Shown here: positions 1 to 8,969 of the stretch, one piece after another
How the letters are laid out: each line of letters starts with the position of its first letter
Numbering within the stretch: position 1 is the stretch's first letter
Assembly (NCBI RefSeq): GCF_026241895.1
Contig: NZ_JAPJIV010000003.1
Coordinates: 248,001 to 312,000 of the forward strand
From: Pseudomonas sp. RIT-562
GTDB lineage: Bacteria; Pseudomonadota; Gammaproteobacteria; Pseudomonadales; Pseudomonadaceae
Reading direction: 5' to 3'
DNA length: 64,000 nucleotides
The notes under the pieces: model-generated
What the model was told of the DNA's origin: nothing
Database searches by the model: none
What the model saw: the letters and a program-made list of their open reading frames with translations, nothing else
Made by a program: the position numbers and the translations under genes

Positions 1-562
1 CGGTGTCGAGGAAGGCATCATCAAGGGCATGTACCTGCTCGAAGAAGACACCCGCGAAGCGGCGCACCACGTTCAGCTGATGGGCTCCGGCACCATCCTG
101 CGTGAAGTCCGTGAAGCAGCGAAGATCCTGCGTGAAGAGTTCAACATCGGCGCCGACGTCTGGAGCGTTACCAGCTTCAACGAATTGCGTCGCGATGGTC
201 TGGCCGTAGAGCGCAGCAACCGCCTGCACCCAGGCCAGAAGCCGCAACTGAGCTACGTCGAAGAGTGCCTGAGCGGCCGTAAAGGTCCGGTCATTGCCTC
301 TACCGACTACATGAAGCTGTTCGCTGAACAAATCCGCCAGTGGGTCCCGTCCAAGGAATTCAAAGTCCTGGGCACCGACGGTTTCGGCCGCAGTGACAGC
401 CGCAAGAAGCTGCGTCACTTCTTCGAAGTCGATCGTCAATTCGTGGTGTTGGCAGCCCTGGAAGCATTGGCTGACCGTGGTGACATCGAACCTAAAGTGG
501 TGGCTGAAGCCATCGCCAAGTTCGGCATCAACCCGGAAAAACGCAACCCACTGGACTGCTGA
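1..562 (+). CDS. aceE: Pyruvate dehydrogenase E1 component, C-terminal part (partial)
   Basis: The window opens inside this gene; about 186 codons of the 3' end are visible in frame 2, ending with TGA at 560-562. The product is the thiamine-diphosphate E1 subunit of the cytoplasmic pyruvate dehydrogenase complex, which decarboxylates pyruvate and acetylates the lipoyl groups of E2. The visible part is the C-terminal domain of homodimeric (alpha2) bacterial E1, recognised by GSGTILREV, DVWSVTSFNELRRDG and GTDGFGRSDSR and by the E2 gene 11 bases downstream. The active-site half lies outside the window. It is surely the upstream member of an aceEF operon. Confidence 0.95.
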   Translation, partial: GVEEGIIKGMYLLEEDTREAAHHVQLMGSGTILREVREAAKILREEFNIGADVWSVTSFNELRRDGLAVERSNRLHPGQKPQLSYVEECLSGRKGPVIASTDYMKLFAEQIRQWVPSKEFKVLGTDGFGRSDSRKKLRHFFEVDRQFVVLAALEALADRGDIEPKVVAEAIAKFGINPEKRNPLDC

Positions 563-573
563 GGAGACACTCT

Positions 574-2535
574 GTGAGCGAACTCATTCGCGTACCTGAC
601 ATCGGCAGCGGTGAAGGTGAAGTAATCGAACTATTTGTGAAGGTCGGCGACCGTGTGGAAGCCGACCAGAGCATCCTGACGCTTGAGTCGGACAAAGCGA
701 GCATGGAAATCCCTGCTCCCAAGGCCGGCATCGTCAAAAGCATCAAAGTGAAGCTGGGCGATCGCCTGAAAGAAGGCGATGAACTGCTCGAGCTGGAAGT
801 TGAAGGTGAGGCTGCGGCCGCTCCTGCGGCTGCCGCTGCTCCGGCGGCCAAGGCTGAAGCAGCTCCGGCTGCTGCACCTGCACCCGCTGCGCCTGCTGCT
901 GCACCGGCTGCCGCTTCGGTCCAGCAAGTGCACGTGCCGGACATCGGTTCGTCGGGCAAGGCCCAGATCATCGAGATCCAGGTCAAGGTCGGCGACTCCG
1001 TCGAGGCTGATCAATCCTTGATCACCCTGGAGTCCGACAAGGCCAGCATGGAAATCCCATCGCCTGCCGCTGGCGTGGTCAAGAGCATCAGCGTCAAGCT
1101 CAATGACGAAGTGGGCACGGGCGACCTGATCCTGGACCTGGAAGTGGCAGGTGCTGCGGCGCCGGCCGCCGCCGCTCCGGCCCAGGCTGCTGCTCCAGCC
1201 GCTGCTGCTCCGGCACCCGCCGCTGCGGCTCCGGCTGCACCGGTGGCGGACAGCGTCCAGGACATCCACGTCCCGGACATCGGTTCGTCGGGCAAAGCCA
1301 AGATCATCGAAGTACTGGTCAAGGCCGGTGACACCGTCACCGCCGACCAGTCGCTGATCACCCTGGAATCCGACAAGGCCAGCATGGAAATCCCATCGCC
1401 TGCCGCCGGCGTGGTGGAAAGCATTTCCGTCAAGCTGGATGACGAAGTCGGTACCGGCGACCTGATCCTCAAGCTGAAAGTCAAAGGCGCTGCCCCGGCC
1501 GCTGCTCCAGCTCCAGCCGCCGCGCCTGCTGCTGCACCTGCGGCCGCGAAGGCTGAAGCTGCTCCAGCTGCCGCTGCGCCTGCCGCACCTGCTGCTGCAC
1601 CGGCCAAGCCGGGCGCCAAGGTCCACGCCGGCCCGGCCGTCCGCCAACTGGCCCGTGAATTCGGTGTCGAGCTGAGCGCTGTCGGCGCCAGCGGTCCACA
1701 CGGTCGCATCCTCAAAGAAGACGTGCAGGTTTACGTCAAGGCCATGATGCAGAAGGCCAAGGAAGCGCCGGCCGCTGCTGGCGGCGCAACCGGTGGCGCG
1801 GGCATCCCGCCGATTCCAGTTGTGGATTTCAGCCGCTTCGGCGAAACCGAAGAAGTGCCGATGACCCGCCTGATGCAAATCGGCGCGTCGAGCCTGCACC
1901 GCAGCTGGCTGAACATTCCACACGTGACTCAGTTCGATTCGGCTGATATCACCGATCTGGAAGCGTTCCGTATCGCCCAGAAAGCCGTTGCGGAGAAGGC
2001 TGGCGTCAAGCTGACCATCCTGCCGCTGCTGCTCAAATCCTGCGCGCACCTGCTCAAGGAACTGCCGGACTTCAACAGTTCGCTGGCGCCAAGCGGCAAG
2101 GCGATCATCCGCAAGAAATACGTGAACATCGGCTTCGCGGTCGACACCCCTGAAGGCCTGCTGGTACCGGTCATCAAGAACGTCGACCAGAAGAGCCTGT
2201 TGCAACTGGCAGCCGAAGCCGCTGCGCTGGCCGCCAAAGCCCGCGACAAGAAGCTCACCGCTGACGACATGCAAGGCGCCTGCTTCACCATTTCCAGCCT
2301 CGGCCACATTGGCGGCACCGGCTTCACGCCGATCGTCAACGCGCCGGAAGTGGCGATCCTCGGTGTTTCCAAGGCAACTATCCAGCCAGTCTGGGACGGC
2401 AAAGCCTTCCAGCCGAAACTGATGTTGCCGCTGTCGCTGTCCTATGATCACCGAGTGATCAACGGCGCCGCTGCTGCACGCTTCACCAAGCGTCTGAGCG
2501 ACCTGCTGGCGGACATCCGCACGATCTTGCTGTAA
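574..2535 (+). CDS. aceF: Dihydrolipoamide acetyltransferase (E2) of pyruvate dehydrogenase, three lipoyl domains
   Basis: E2 core of the pyruvate dehydrogenase complex; it transfers acetyl from lipoyl-lysine to CoA. 653 aa from a GTG start at 574, preceded by GAGGAG at 561-566. Three N-terminal lipoyl domains (about residues 2-75, 115-190, 230-305) each carry the ESDKAS lipoylation motif and are joined by long Ala/Pro linkers. A peripheral-subunit-binding domain follows near residues 350-385 (HAGPAVRQLAREFGVELSAV), then the catalytic acetyltransferase domain ending with SYDHRVINGAAAARF. The active-site DHRxxDG motif reads DHRVING, with Asn for Asp; I recall this variant from related gamma-proteobacterial E2p. 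Lipoyl domains 2 and 3 are nearly identical even at DNA level. Two terminator-like hairpins follow. Confidence 0.97.
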   Translation: MSELIRVPDIGSGEGEVIELFVKVGDRVEADQSILTLESDKASMEIPAPKAGIVKSIKVKLGDRLKEGDELLELEVEGEAAAAPAAAAAPAAKAEAAPAAAPAPAAPAAAPAAASVQQVHVPDIGSSGKAQIIEIQVKVGDSVEADQSLITLESDKASMEIPSPAAGVVKSISVKLNDEVGTGDLILDLEVAGAAAPAAAAPAQAAAPAAAAPAPAAAAPAAPVADSVQDIHVPDIGSSGKAKIIEVLVKAGDTVTADQSLITLESDKASMEIPSPAAGVVESISVKLDDEVGTGDLILKLKVKGAAPAAAPAPAAAPAAAPAAAKAEAAPAAAAPAAPAAAPAKPGAKVHAGPAVRQLAREFGVELSAVGASGPHGRILKEDVQVYVKAMMQKAKEAPAAAGGATGGAGIPPIPVVDFSRFGETEEVPMTRLMQIGASSLHRSWLNIPHVTQFDSADITDLEAFRIAQKAVAEKAGVKLTILPLLLKSCAHLLKELPDFNSSLAPSGKAIIRKKYVNIGFAVDTPEGLLVPVIKNVDQKSLLQLAAEAAALAAKARDKKLTADDMQGACFTISSLGHIGGTGFTPIVNAPEVAILGVSKATIQPVWDGKAFQPKLMLPLSLSYDHRVINGAAAARFTKRLSDLLADIRTILL

Positions 2536-2541
2536 CACCGG

Positions 2542-2567
2542 CCGGCCCTCCTTCACTGGAGGGCCGG
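2542..2567 (+). terminator. Stem-loop after aceF
   Basis: Perfect 10-bp inverted repeat (2542-2551 with 2558-2567, six-base loop) beginning 6 bases after the aceF stop. It lacks a U-tract, so it may be an mRNA-stabilising hairpin placed before the true terminator at 2608-2635. Confidence 0.6.
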
Positions 2568-2607
2568 TCGCGTTCCACGTTTTCCGAGCGCCACGCTCGT
2601 ACCTCAA

Positions 2608-2635
2608 CCCCGCCAATTTGGCGGGGCTTTTTTTT
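2608..2635 (+). terminator. Rho-independent terminator of aceEF
   Basis: CCCCGCC (2608-2614) pairs with GGCGGGG (2620-2626) around a five-base loop and is followed at once by a run of T residues through 2635. This is a textbook intrinsic terminator closing the aceEF transcript. Confidence 0.9.
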
Positions 2636-2798
2636 GCCTTAATTTCTTCACCGAGACTTCCTACAGTTGTGGCTGATATCACCCACAACTCCGGTCCATT
2701 TCCGCTCAGTATTTTTTAGAGTTCAATCAATAGTCTTGACGATACGACTCTAACTGAACGCGCCAATATCAATATTTATTTGATAAGCGCAATATTGA

Positions 2799-4205
2799 AT
2801 GGACTCAAGCATGTTCAAACCATCGGTAGGCCCTATCATTGGCCATACGACAACTAATCACACTCGCATATTTGTGCGCGGCAAGTTCCTGGTGAACGCC
2901 CAGGTGTTTGCCGGTATTCGATATCGACGGCTAGGCGCTGAAAGTTGGCTGAAAAGCATCTTCACCAAACTTGAAACTGTACGCGACATGTCCCAAGTCA
3001 TCGCCCTGAATGATCTGGTTGCCAATACTCAATACGAATACCAGGCGGGCTGGTTCAGCCTGACGAGCCCCACGCACAACGTGGAGACTGTGGCCGAGTT
3101 AGCGCTGCAATGGCCCGAGGATATTTACCGCTTTCGCACGCCTTCGGACCAGGTCACCCAACCACGCGCCTATATCTTCGGTTCCTGTCGCTACCTGCGG
3201 CTGTCTGGTGGAATACCAATGCTGCCGCACCTCAGCGACCGGATTTTCGCCTCGATCACACAACTTGCAGAGCAAAGTGACCCGCCCATCAGCGCAATGC
3301 TGATGACAGGCGACCAGGTTTATCTGGACGACCTGAACGTTATTGCGCCTGATCGAGAGCTCGCTGAGATGCTGGTTAAATACCGCACTGCTTTTTCCCA
3401 ACCCAACATCAGCAAATTGATGTCCACTATCCCTACTTATATGATTCTTGATGACCATGAGATAGAGGACAACTGGCCGGCGAAAAGAAAACGCGCTGAC
3501 GATAATATGTATGCCAATGCCATGCACGCTTACGAGCTATATCAGGCCAGCCACAGTCCCACTCATCAATTACTAGAGAACGGCCACATCAATCCAGCAT
3601 CCAGTCAATACTGGTATCAGTTCTCGGAAGGCGATATCGAATGGTTTGTCATTGATAGCCGCACCCGACGCAATCTTTCCGCCAACGACCGCCGCATTCT
3701 TGATGCCGAGCAGGAACTGAAACTGAGTGACTGGCTGGTCCAAAGTACGGCTCGGGTCAAGTTAGTGGTTACCAGCGTCATGATGTTCCCCGACCTGATA
3801 AGAGACGGCGACGATGGCTGGAAAGGTTTCCCGGAACAGCGACTGCGACTGCTGGAGATCATCCGCACGCATCGCATCAAGAACGTGTTTATCGTCTCCG
3901 GTGACGTGCATGGCTCGCTTGTCAGCCGCCTGACCCATAGCGAGGACCCGGACTTCGAGACTTACACCTTGGTCTCCTCCCCCCTGAGCAATAGCACAAT
4001 GCTGCCTTACGCCACCGCCTCCAGCTTCATTCTCGACCGGCCAGTGGCGGAAACTGAATCGGGCGAATATCGTCACGAACTGGTCGGCGGGGTGATCAGC
4101 CAGGACAACTTTGCCCATTTAGTGATTGATACCACACAGCTGCGCATCAGCTATCACGACAGGACTGGCAAACTGTTGCAACGGACGGAAATTCCATTGC
4201 GCTGA
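2799..4205 (+). CDS. PhoD-like metallophosphatase, probably cytoplasmic
   Basis: 468-aa member of the PhoD-like phosphatase superfamily. Visible metal-site motifs in order are GSCR (128-131), TGDQVYLDD (170-178), DDHEIEDNW (218-226) and SGDVHGS (367-373), so the dinuclear metal centre looks intact. Unlike secreted alkaline phosphatase PhoD, there is no Tat or Sec signal peptide at the N-terminus, so a cytoplasmic enzyme acting on an unknown phosphoester is inferred. ATG 2799 gives this length; ATG 2811 in the same frame is an alternative, and neither has a strong Shine-Dalgarno. The leader is AT-rich and the codon use is less biased than in neighbours, and the gene separates aceF from dipA, which I recall as adjacent in P. 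aeruginosa; both suggest acquisition. No regulator is adjacent. Confidence 0.82.
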   Translation: MDSSMFKPSVGPIIGHTTTNHTRIFVRGKFLVNAQVFAGIRYRRLGAESWLKSIFTKLETVRDMSQVIALNDLVANTQYEYQAGWFSLTSPTHNVETVAELALQWPEDIYRFRTPSDQVTQPRAYIFGSCRYLRLSGGIPMLPHLSDRIFASITQLAEQSDPPISAMLMTGDQVYLDDLNVIAPDRELAEMLVKYRTAFSQPNISKLMSTIPTYMILDDHEIEDNWPAKRKRADDNMYANAMHAYELYQASHSPTHQLLENGHINPASSQYWYQFSEGDIEWFVIDSRTRRNLSANDRRILDAEQELKLSDWLVQSTARVKLVVTSVMMFPDLIRDGDDGWKGFPEQRLRLLEIIRTHRIKNVFIVSGDVHGSLVSRLTHSEDPDFETYTLVSSPLSNSTMLPYATASSFILDRPVAETESGEYRHELVGGVISQDNFAHLVIDTTQLRISYHDRTGKLLQRTEIPLR

Positions 4206-4337
4206 AACCCAGGATCAAAGCCCTGGGCACTGCAATACTTTCGGGCCGGAACAATACTTTCGGCCCACGACTGCAGAATTTCCAAACCCTGCCGACATAT
4301 TCTTATAGCACTTGGCCTCCATCTCTCTTGTCAGTCG

Positions 4338-4365
4338 GTGTCGCAATGATGCAACCTTGCGACAC
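4338..4365 (+). promoter_or_regulatory. Inverted repeat in the leader of the c-di-GMP phosphodiesterase gene
   Basis: GTGTCGCAA (4338-4346) and TTGCGACAC (4357-4365) are perfect 9-bp inverted arms around a 10-base loop, 60 bases before the start codon. It could be an operator or an RNA hairpin in the 5' leader; nothing in the sequence decides between them. Confidence 0.5.
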
Positions 4366-4425
4366 GCAACAGAAAAGAGGGCGCGAGCCCGGCGCGACCA
4401 GCACTTTCGAAGCGAGTCCCCCTTC

Positions 4426-7119
4426 ATGAAAAGCCAACCCGATGCCGCGAGCCGAATGGCGGTCGAGGTAGTGACGCAATTGCCTGTGCCCTCGCGGCTC
4501 GGCATGCTGCGTTTCGAGCGGCTGAATGAAGCCAGCTGGGCGATGCTGTTTCTCGACCCCAACTGCGAACGACAATTTGGCCTGGCGGCTGTCGAGCTTT
4601 GTTCTCTGATCAGCTCACCCTACGCCAGCCTGATGGAGCCCCAGGCGCGCCATCAGCTGCATGATGCGATCCAGCAGCAGCTCACCGAAGCCTCCAGTTA
4701 CCTGATCCGCTATACCTTGCACACGCCCGCCGGCGCCTTGAAGCTGCTGGAACTGGGTGAAGCATTTAAACAGCATAACCGGCAACTTTTACGCGGCTAC
4801 CTGCTGGTAGTCGACGAACTATTCGAAGGCAGCCCGGTGCTGGCGGCGCTGGACCTGGAAAACCAGAACTCGCGCCTGCAAATCGCCCTTGAACTCAATC
4901 AGCGCGCCCAGCAGGAACAGCTGATGCACCTGGAACGGGTGCGTGCGCAGCAAGACTTGATCCTCCTGCTGACCCGCCAGCGCTACACCAGCATCAATTC
5001 CCTGCAGGAAGCCGCCGAGCTGATCACCCGCAGCGCCTGTGATATCTACCAGGTCGATTGCGCCAGCTTGTGGAATCTCGAAGACTCGATGCTGGTTCCG
5101 ATCTCGGCCTATCACCGCGCGAGCCAGCAACATCAGTTGCCCGACCCGATTGATGTCAGCGGTTTCCCCGACTATCTGCAAGCCCTGCACACCGGCCGCG
5201 CCATCGATGCGCACAATGTCATGCGCGACCCACGCACTCGCGAGCTGGTCGAATGCCTGCAGCCGCGGGATGTTATCGCCATGCTCGATGCCAGTGTCCG
5301 AGTCGATGGGCAGGTGGTCGGGGTCCTGTGCCTGGAACAGAGCGCCGCCGCCCGCGCCTGGCAGTCGGACGAAATAGCCTTCGCCGGTGAACTGGCAGAC
5401 CAGTTCGCCCAAGTGATCAGCAATCACAACCGCCGTACGGCCACCAACGCCCTGCACCTGTTCCAGAGGGCCGTGGAACAGAGTGCGAACGCCTTCCTGC
5501 TGGTCAATTGCGATGGAGTCGTGGAGTACGTCAACCCAAGCTTCACTGCGATCACCCAGTACAGCACCGAAGAGGTTCACGGCCAGCAGTTGTCGCAACT
5601 GCCGGCACTGGAAAACCTCAGTGAGCTGCTATTCGATGCCACATCGGCGCTGGCCAAGAGCAACAGCTGGCAGGGCGAGTTCAAAAGCCGGCGCAAAAAC
5701 CTCGAACCCTACTGGGGCCAGCTGTCGATTTCCAAGGTCTATGGTGACAATCGCGAGCTCACGCATTACATCGGCATTTACGAAGACATTACCCAGACCA
5801 AACTCGCCCAGCAGCGGATCGAACGCCTGGCCTACACCGACAACCTGACCAACCTGGGCAACCGACCGGCCTTCATTCGCAACCTCGACGAACGTTTTGC
5901 CCGCGACACCGATACCCCCATCACCCTGCTGCTGGTGGACATCGACAACTTCAAGCGGATCAACGACAGCCTCGGTCACCAGACCGGTGACAAGCTGTTG
6001 ATCAGTCTCGCCCGGCGCCTGCGCAACAGCCTGAGCCCCAGCGGCAGCCTGGCGCGTTTTGCCAGCAACGAGTTCGCCGTGTTGCTGGACAACACCGACC
6101 TGTGCACCGGCCAGCAAGTCGCCAACCAGCTGCTGGCGACACTGGACAAGCCGATGTTCGTCGATAATCAGCTGATCAGCGTCACCGGCTCCGTCGGCCT
6201 GGCGTGCGCACCGCTGCACGGACGCGATCCGCAGACCCTGATGCGCAACGCCGGCCTGGCTTTGCACAAGGCCAAGGCCAACGGCAAGCACCAGGTTCAG
6301 GTGTTCACCGAGGCATTGAATGCCGAGGCCAGCTACAAACTGTTCGTTGAAAACAACCTGCGTCGCGCCCTGACCCAGAATGAACTGGACGTGTTCTACC
6401 AACCCAAGCTGTGCCTGCGCAGCGGGCGTTTGCTGGGCATGGAGGCGCTGCTGCGCTGGAACCACCCGGACAAGGGCATGATCCGCCCGGACCAGTTCAT
6501 CAGCGTTGCCGAGGAAACCGGCCTGATCATCCCGATAGGGAAATGGATCGCACGCCAGGCCTGCCGCATGAGCAAAGACCTGACCGCCGCCGGCCTGGGC
6601 AACCTGCAGGTGGCAATCAACCTGTCGCCCAAGCAGTTCTCCGACCCCGACCTGGTCGCTTCCATCGCCAATATCCTCAAGGAGGAAAGGCTACCGGGCA
6701 ACCTGCTGGAACTGGAACTGACCGAAGGCCTGCTGCTTGAAGCCACCGAAGATACCCACTTGCAGCTCGACCAGCTCAAGCGCCTGGGCCTGACCCTGGC
6801 CATGGACGACTTCGGCACCGGCTACTCGTCGCTGAGCTATTTGAAGAAATTCCCGATCGATATCCTCAAGATCGATCGCAGCTTCATTCATGAAATCCCG
6901 GATAACCAGGACGATATGGAAATCACCTCGGCAGTGATTGCCATGGCTCACAACCTGAAACTCAAGGTGGTGGCGGAGGGCATCGAGACCGCCGAACAGC
7001 TGGCGTTCCTGCGCCGGCACCGCTGCGACGTCGGCCAGGGCTACCTGTTCGACCGGCCAATTCCGGGAAGCGAGCTGATCGAAAAGCTCAAACGCTACCC
7101 ACGCGGCCCGCTGGTCTAA
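4426..7119 (+). CDS. dipA: GAF-PAS-degenerate GGDEF-EAL phosphodiesterase (DipA type)
   Basis: Cyclic-di-GMP phosphodiesterase, 897 aa. A divergent N-terminal sensor region is followed by GAF (about 175-335), PAS (345-455), GGDEF (463-625) and EAL (650-890) domains. The GGDEF signature is ASNEF at 546-550, so diguanylate cyclase activity should be lost. The EAL domain is intact: EALLRW at 673-678, then ELTEG, DDFGTGYSSL, LKIDRSFI and VVAEGIET. Order of domains, the ASNEF motif and the position between aceF and msrA match P. aeruginosa DipA (PA5017), which promotes biofilm dispersal. I chose ATG 4426 (MKSQPDAASRM); an in-frame TTG at 4312 would run through the leader hairpin and is unlikely. 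No transmembrane segment is evident. Confidence 0.88.
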   Translation: MKSQPDAASRMAVEVVTQLPVPSRLGMLRFERLNEASWAMLFLDPNCERQFGLAAVELCSLISSPYASLMEPQARHQLHDAIQQQLTEASSYLIRYTLHTPAGALKLLELGEAFKQHNRQLLRGYLLVVDELFEGSPVLAALDLENQNSRLQIALELNQRAQQEQLMHLERVRAQQDLILLLTRQRYTSINSLQEAAELITRSACDIYQVDCASLWNLEDSMLVPISAYHRASQQHQLPDPIDVSGFPDYLQALHTGRAIDAHNVMRDPRTRELVECLQPRDVIAMLDASVRVDGQVVGVLCLEQSAAARAWQSDEIAFAGELADQFAQVISNHNRRTATNALHLFQRAVEQSANAFLLVNCDGVVEYVNPSFTAITQYSTEEVHGQQLSQLPALENLSELLFDATSALAKSNSWQGEFKSRRKNLEPYWGQLSISKVYGDNRELTHYIGIYEDITQTKLAQQRIERLAYTDNLTNLGNRPAFIRNLDERFARDTDTPITLLLVDIDNFKRINDSLGHQTGDKLLISLARRLRNSLSPSGSLARFASNEFAVLLDNTDLCTGQQVANQLLATLDKPMFVDNQLISVTGSVGLACAPLHGRDPQTLMRNAGLALHKAKANGKHQVQVFTEALNAEASYKLFVENNLRRALTQNELDVFYQPKLCLRSGRLLGMEALLRWNHPDKGMIRPDQFISVAEETGLIIPIGKWIARQACRMSKDLTAAGLGNLQVAINLSPKQFSDPDLVASIANILKEERLPGNLLELELTEGLLLEATEDTHLQLDQLKRLGLTLAMDDFGTGYSSLSYLKKFPIDILKIDRSFIHEIPDNQDDMEITSAVIAMAHNLKLKVVAEGIETAEQLAFLRRHRCDVGQGYLFDRPIPGSELIEKLKRYPRGPLV

Positions 7120-7205
7120 AAGCCCACAGGTATCGCACCCACCGGGATTATTGGGCACACTGGTGGTCTACCTATTTACATCCAACCTGACTGAGAGGAC
7201 TGATC

Positions 7206-7853
7206 ATGGTTCTGCGCTCGGAAATCCTGGTGAACAAAAACGTGCTCCCGACTAAAGAACAAGCTCTGCCTGGCCGCGAATCCCCGATGTCCCTGCCGGA
7301 AAAACATTTCGTCCACGACGCCCCGCTGCTGGGCCCGTTTGTCACCGACGTGGATTTCGCGATCTTTGGCCTGGGTTGCTTCTGGGGTGCGGAACGCAAA
7401 TTCTGGCAGCGCGAAGGCGTGGTCAGCACAGTGGTGGGCTACGCTGGCGGCTTCACGCCAAACCCGACGTACGAAGAAGTCTGCTCCGGCCTGACTGGCC
7501 ACAGCGAAGTGGTGCTGGTGGTTTACGAGCCGGCAAAGGTCAGCTACGAAGCACTGTTGAAGATGTTCTGGGAACTGCATAACCCGACCCAGGGCATGCG
7601 CCAGGGCAACGACATCGGCACGCAATACCGGTCGGTGATCTACGCCACCAACCCGACTCAACTGGAAGCGGCCAAGGCCAGCGCAAAAGTATTCCAGGCC
7701 GAGTTGACCAAGGCCGGCAAAGGCACCATCACCACCGAAATCGACGAAGCGCCAACGGTCTACTTCGCCGAGGCGTATCACCAGCAGTACCTGGCCAAGA
7801 ATCCTGAGGGGTATTGCGGGATCGGCGGCACTGGCGTGACTTGCCCGATCTAA
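7206..7853 (+). CDS. msrA: Peptide-methionine (S)-S-oxide reductase MsrA
   Basis: Repairs the S-epimer of methionine sulfoxide in proteins, using thioredoxin as reductant. 215 aa, usual length for the long proteobacterial form. The active-site motif GCFWGAER has its catalytic cysteine at residue 58; two C-terminal cysteines in [14 protein letters not shown] are the probable resolving residues. GAGAGGACTGATC ahead of ATG 7206 supplies the ribosome site. It follows the phosphodiesterase gene by 86 bases with no clear terminator between them, so read-through is possible. Cytoplasmic. Confidence 0.96.
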   Translation: MVLRSEILVNKNVLPTKEQALPGRESPMSLPEKHFVHDAPLLGPFVTDVDFAIFGLGCFWGAERKFWQREGVVSTVVGYAGGFTPNPTYEEVCSGLTGHSEVVLVVYEPAKVSYEALLKMFWELHNPTQGMRQGNDIGTQYRSVIYATNPTQLEAAKASAKVFQAELTKAGKGTITTEIDEAPTVYFAEAYHQQYLAKNPEGYCGIGGTGVTCPI

Positions 7854-7858
7854 AGATA

Positions 7859-7955
7859 GTTACAAGCTACAAGCTACAAGCGGCACCCGGCAAGCTTCGA
7901 GGTTTACGCGAAATGCCATGCACTCACCGCTTTTACTTGTAGCTTGCCGCTTGCA
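7859..7955. repeat. Imperfect inverted and direct repeats between msrA and rlmJ
   Basis: Tandem TACAAGC units near 7861-7880 followed by GCGGCA face a partly complementary block (ACTTGTAGCTTGCCGCTTGC) near 7934-7953. The region separates two convergent genes and probably forms a hairpin; it resembles a degenerate Pseudomonas repetitive palindrome of a different family from the others in this window. Confidence 0.5.
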
Positions 7956-7966
7956 ACTCTTCGCCG

Positions 7967-8803
7967 CTACTCCGCTATTAACCAATCCATCTGCCACCCA
8001 CCCTGGGTCTGCCCAAGCTTCTGCGACAACCACGGCAGCAATTCCCGCAACTCCTCCTCCAGCCCCCAAGGCGGATTGGCAATCGCCAACCCCGAACCGT
8101 TCAAGCTGTTCGGCGTATCGAGCGGATGCACCAGCAACTCCACGCGCAATAGCTTCGGCGCGCCGGTGCCTGCCAGGTCCTGGTAGAAACGCCGCAACAT
8201 GCGCTGATCTTTTACCGGATACCAGATCGCCGCCACTGTCTGGCGCATGCGGCCGACAGCTTCTTTCAACGACGCCGCACAACGCTGCATCTCATCGAGC
8301 TGCTCGAACGGCGGATCGATCAACATCACCGCCCGCTTCTCCTGCACCGGCAACATGGCCCGTGGCACATTCCAGCCCTCGCCAAGGTGCACCTTGACCC
8401 GCCGATCGCCAGCCATGTTGTCCTTGAGCAACAGGCCATCCTCGGGATGCTTCTCGTTGAGCATCACCCGATCCTGTGGCCGCGTCAGACGCCGCGCCAG
8501 TTCAGGGGACCCCGGGTAATAGCGCAACTGGCCATCGGGGTTCATGTCGTGCAGCACCTTCATGTAATCGGCGGTCAGCGCCGGCAAGTCCGGCTGATCC
8601 CACAGACGCGCGATGCCTTCAAGGTACTCACCGGTTCGGCTGGCCTGATCACCCTGCAGGTCATACAGGCCGATACCGGCGTGGGTATCGAGATAGGCAA
8701 ACGGCTGCTCCTTGCGCGACATCAGGGCGATGAGGCGAGTCAAGGTCAGGTGTTTGAACACGTCGGCGTGATTGCCGGCATGGAAGGCGTGACGATAATT
8801 CAT
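7967..8803 (-). CDS. rlmJ: 23S rRNA (adenine(2030)-N6)-methyltransferase RlmJ
   Basis: Class I SAM-dependent methyltransferase that modifies A2030 of 23S rRNA (E. coli numbering). 278 aa from MNYRHAFHAGNHADVFKH, the characteristic N-terminus of the family; an upstream in-frame start would add eight residues and is not needed. Visible motifs are the SAM-binding DTHAGIGLYDL and the catalytic DPPF in MLIDPPFEQLDE. Encoded opposite to and convergent with msrA. Monocistronic as far as can be seen. Confidence 0.93.
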   Translation of the reverse strand: MNYRHAFHAGNHADVFKHLTLTRLIALMSRKEQPFAYLDTHAGIGLYDLQGDQASRTGEYLEGIARLWDQPDLPALTADYMKVLHDMNPDGQLRYYPGSPELARRLTRPQDRVMLNEKHPEDGLLLKDNMAGDRRVKVHLGEGWNVPRAMLPVQEKRAVMLIDPPFEQLDEMQRCAASLKEAVGRMRQTVAAIWYPVKDQRMLRRFYQDLAGTGAPKLLRVELLVHPLDTPNSLNGSGLAIANPPWGLEEELRELLPWLSQKLGQTQGGWQMDWLIAE

Positions 8804-8893
8804 GATTGCTCCTGCGCAGGCCGGCAAGTTTACCCTGTACCGAGCGCAACGTCAGGGCTTCGCGGCCGAGCGGGCGCACGCGAGCCCCAGACA

Positions 8894-8932
8894 TAAAAAA
8901 ACGGCCCGTCTCCAGAAGAGACGGGCCGTTTC
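8894..8932 (-). terminator. Rho-independent terminator of putP
   Basis: 14-bp perfect stem (8899-8912 with 8918-8931, five-base loop) followed on the minus strand by a T-run (A-run 8895-8901 on the plus strand). It lies between the putP stop and the rlmJ start and isolates the two genes. Confidence 0.88.
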
Positions 8933-8969
8933 GTTTTCGGCAAAAGCTCAGAGCATCAGCTCATTGCAG

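Noticed and set aside
631..2688. 685-codon open frame on the minus strand across aceF
   Set aside because: Mirror of the Ala/Pro-rich, GC-rich aceF coding strand; no recognisable protein family and no ribosome site.
2716..2753. TTAGAGT/ACTCTAA inverted repeat and possible Pho box before the PhoD-like gene
   Set aside because: The 7-bp arms are short with 24 bases between, and no CTGTCAT direct repeats typical of a Pho box are present.
4312..4425. TTG-initiated 38-residue N-terminal extension of the phosphodiesterase
   Set aside because: It would translate the leader hairpin; ATG 4426 gives a more plausible start.
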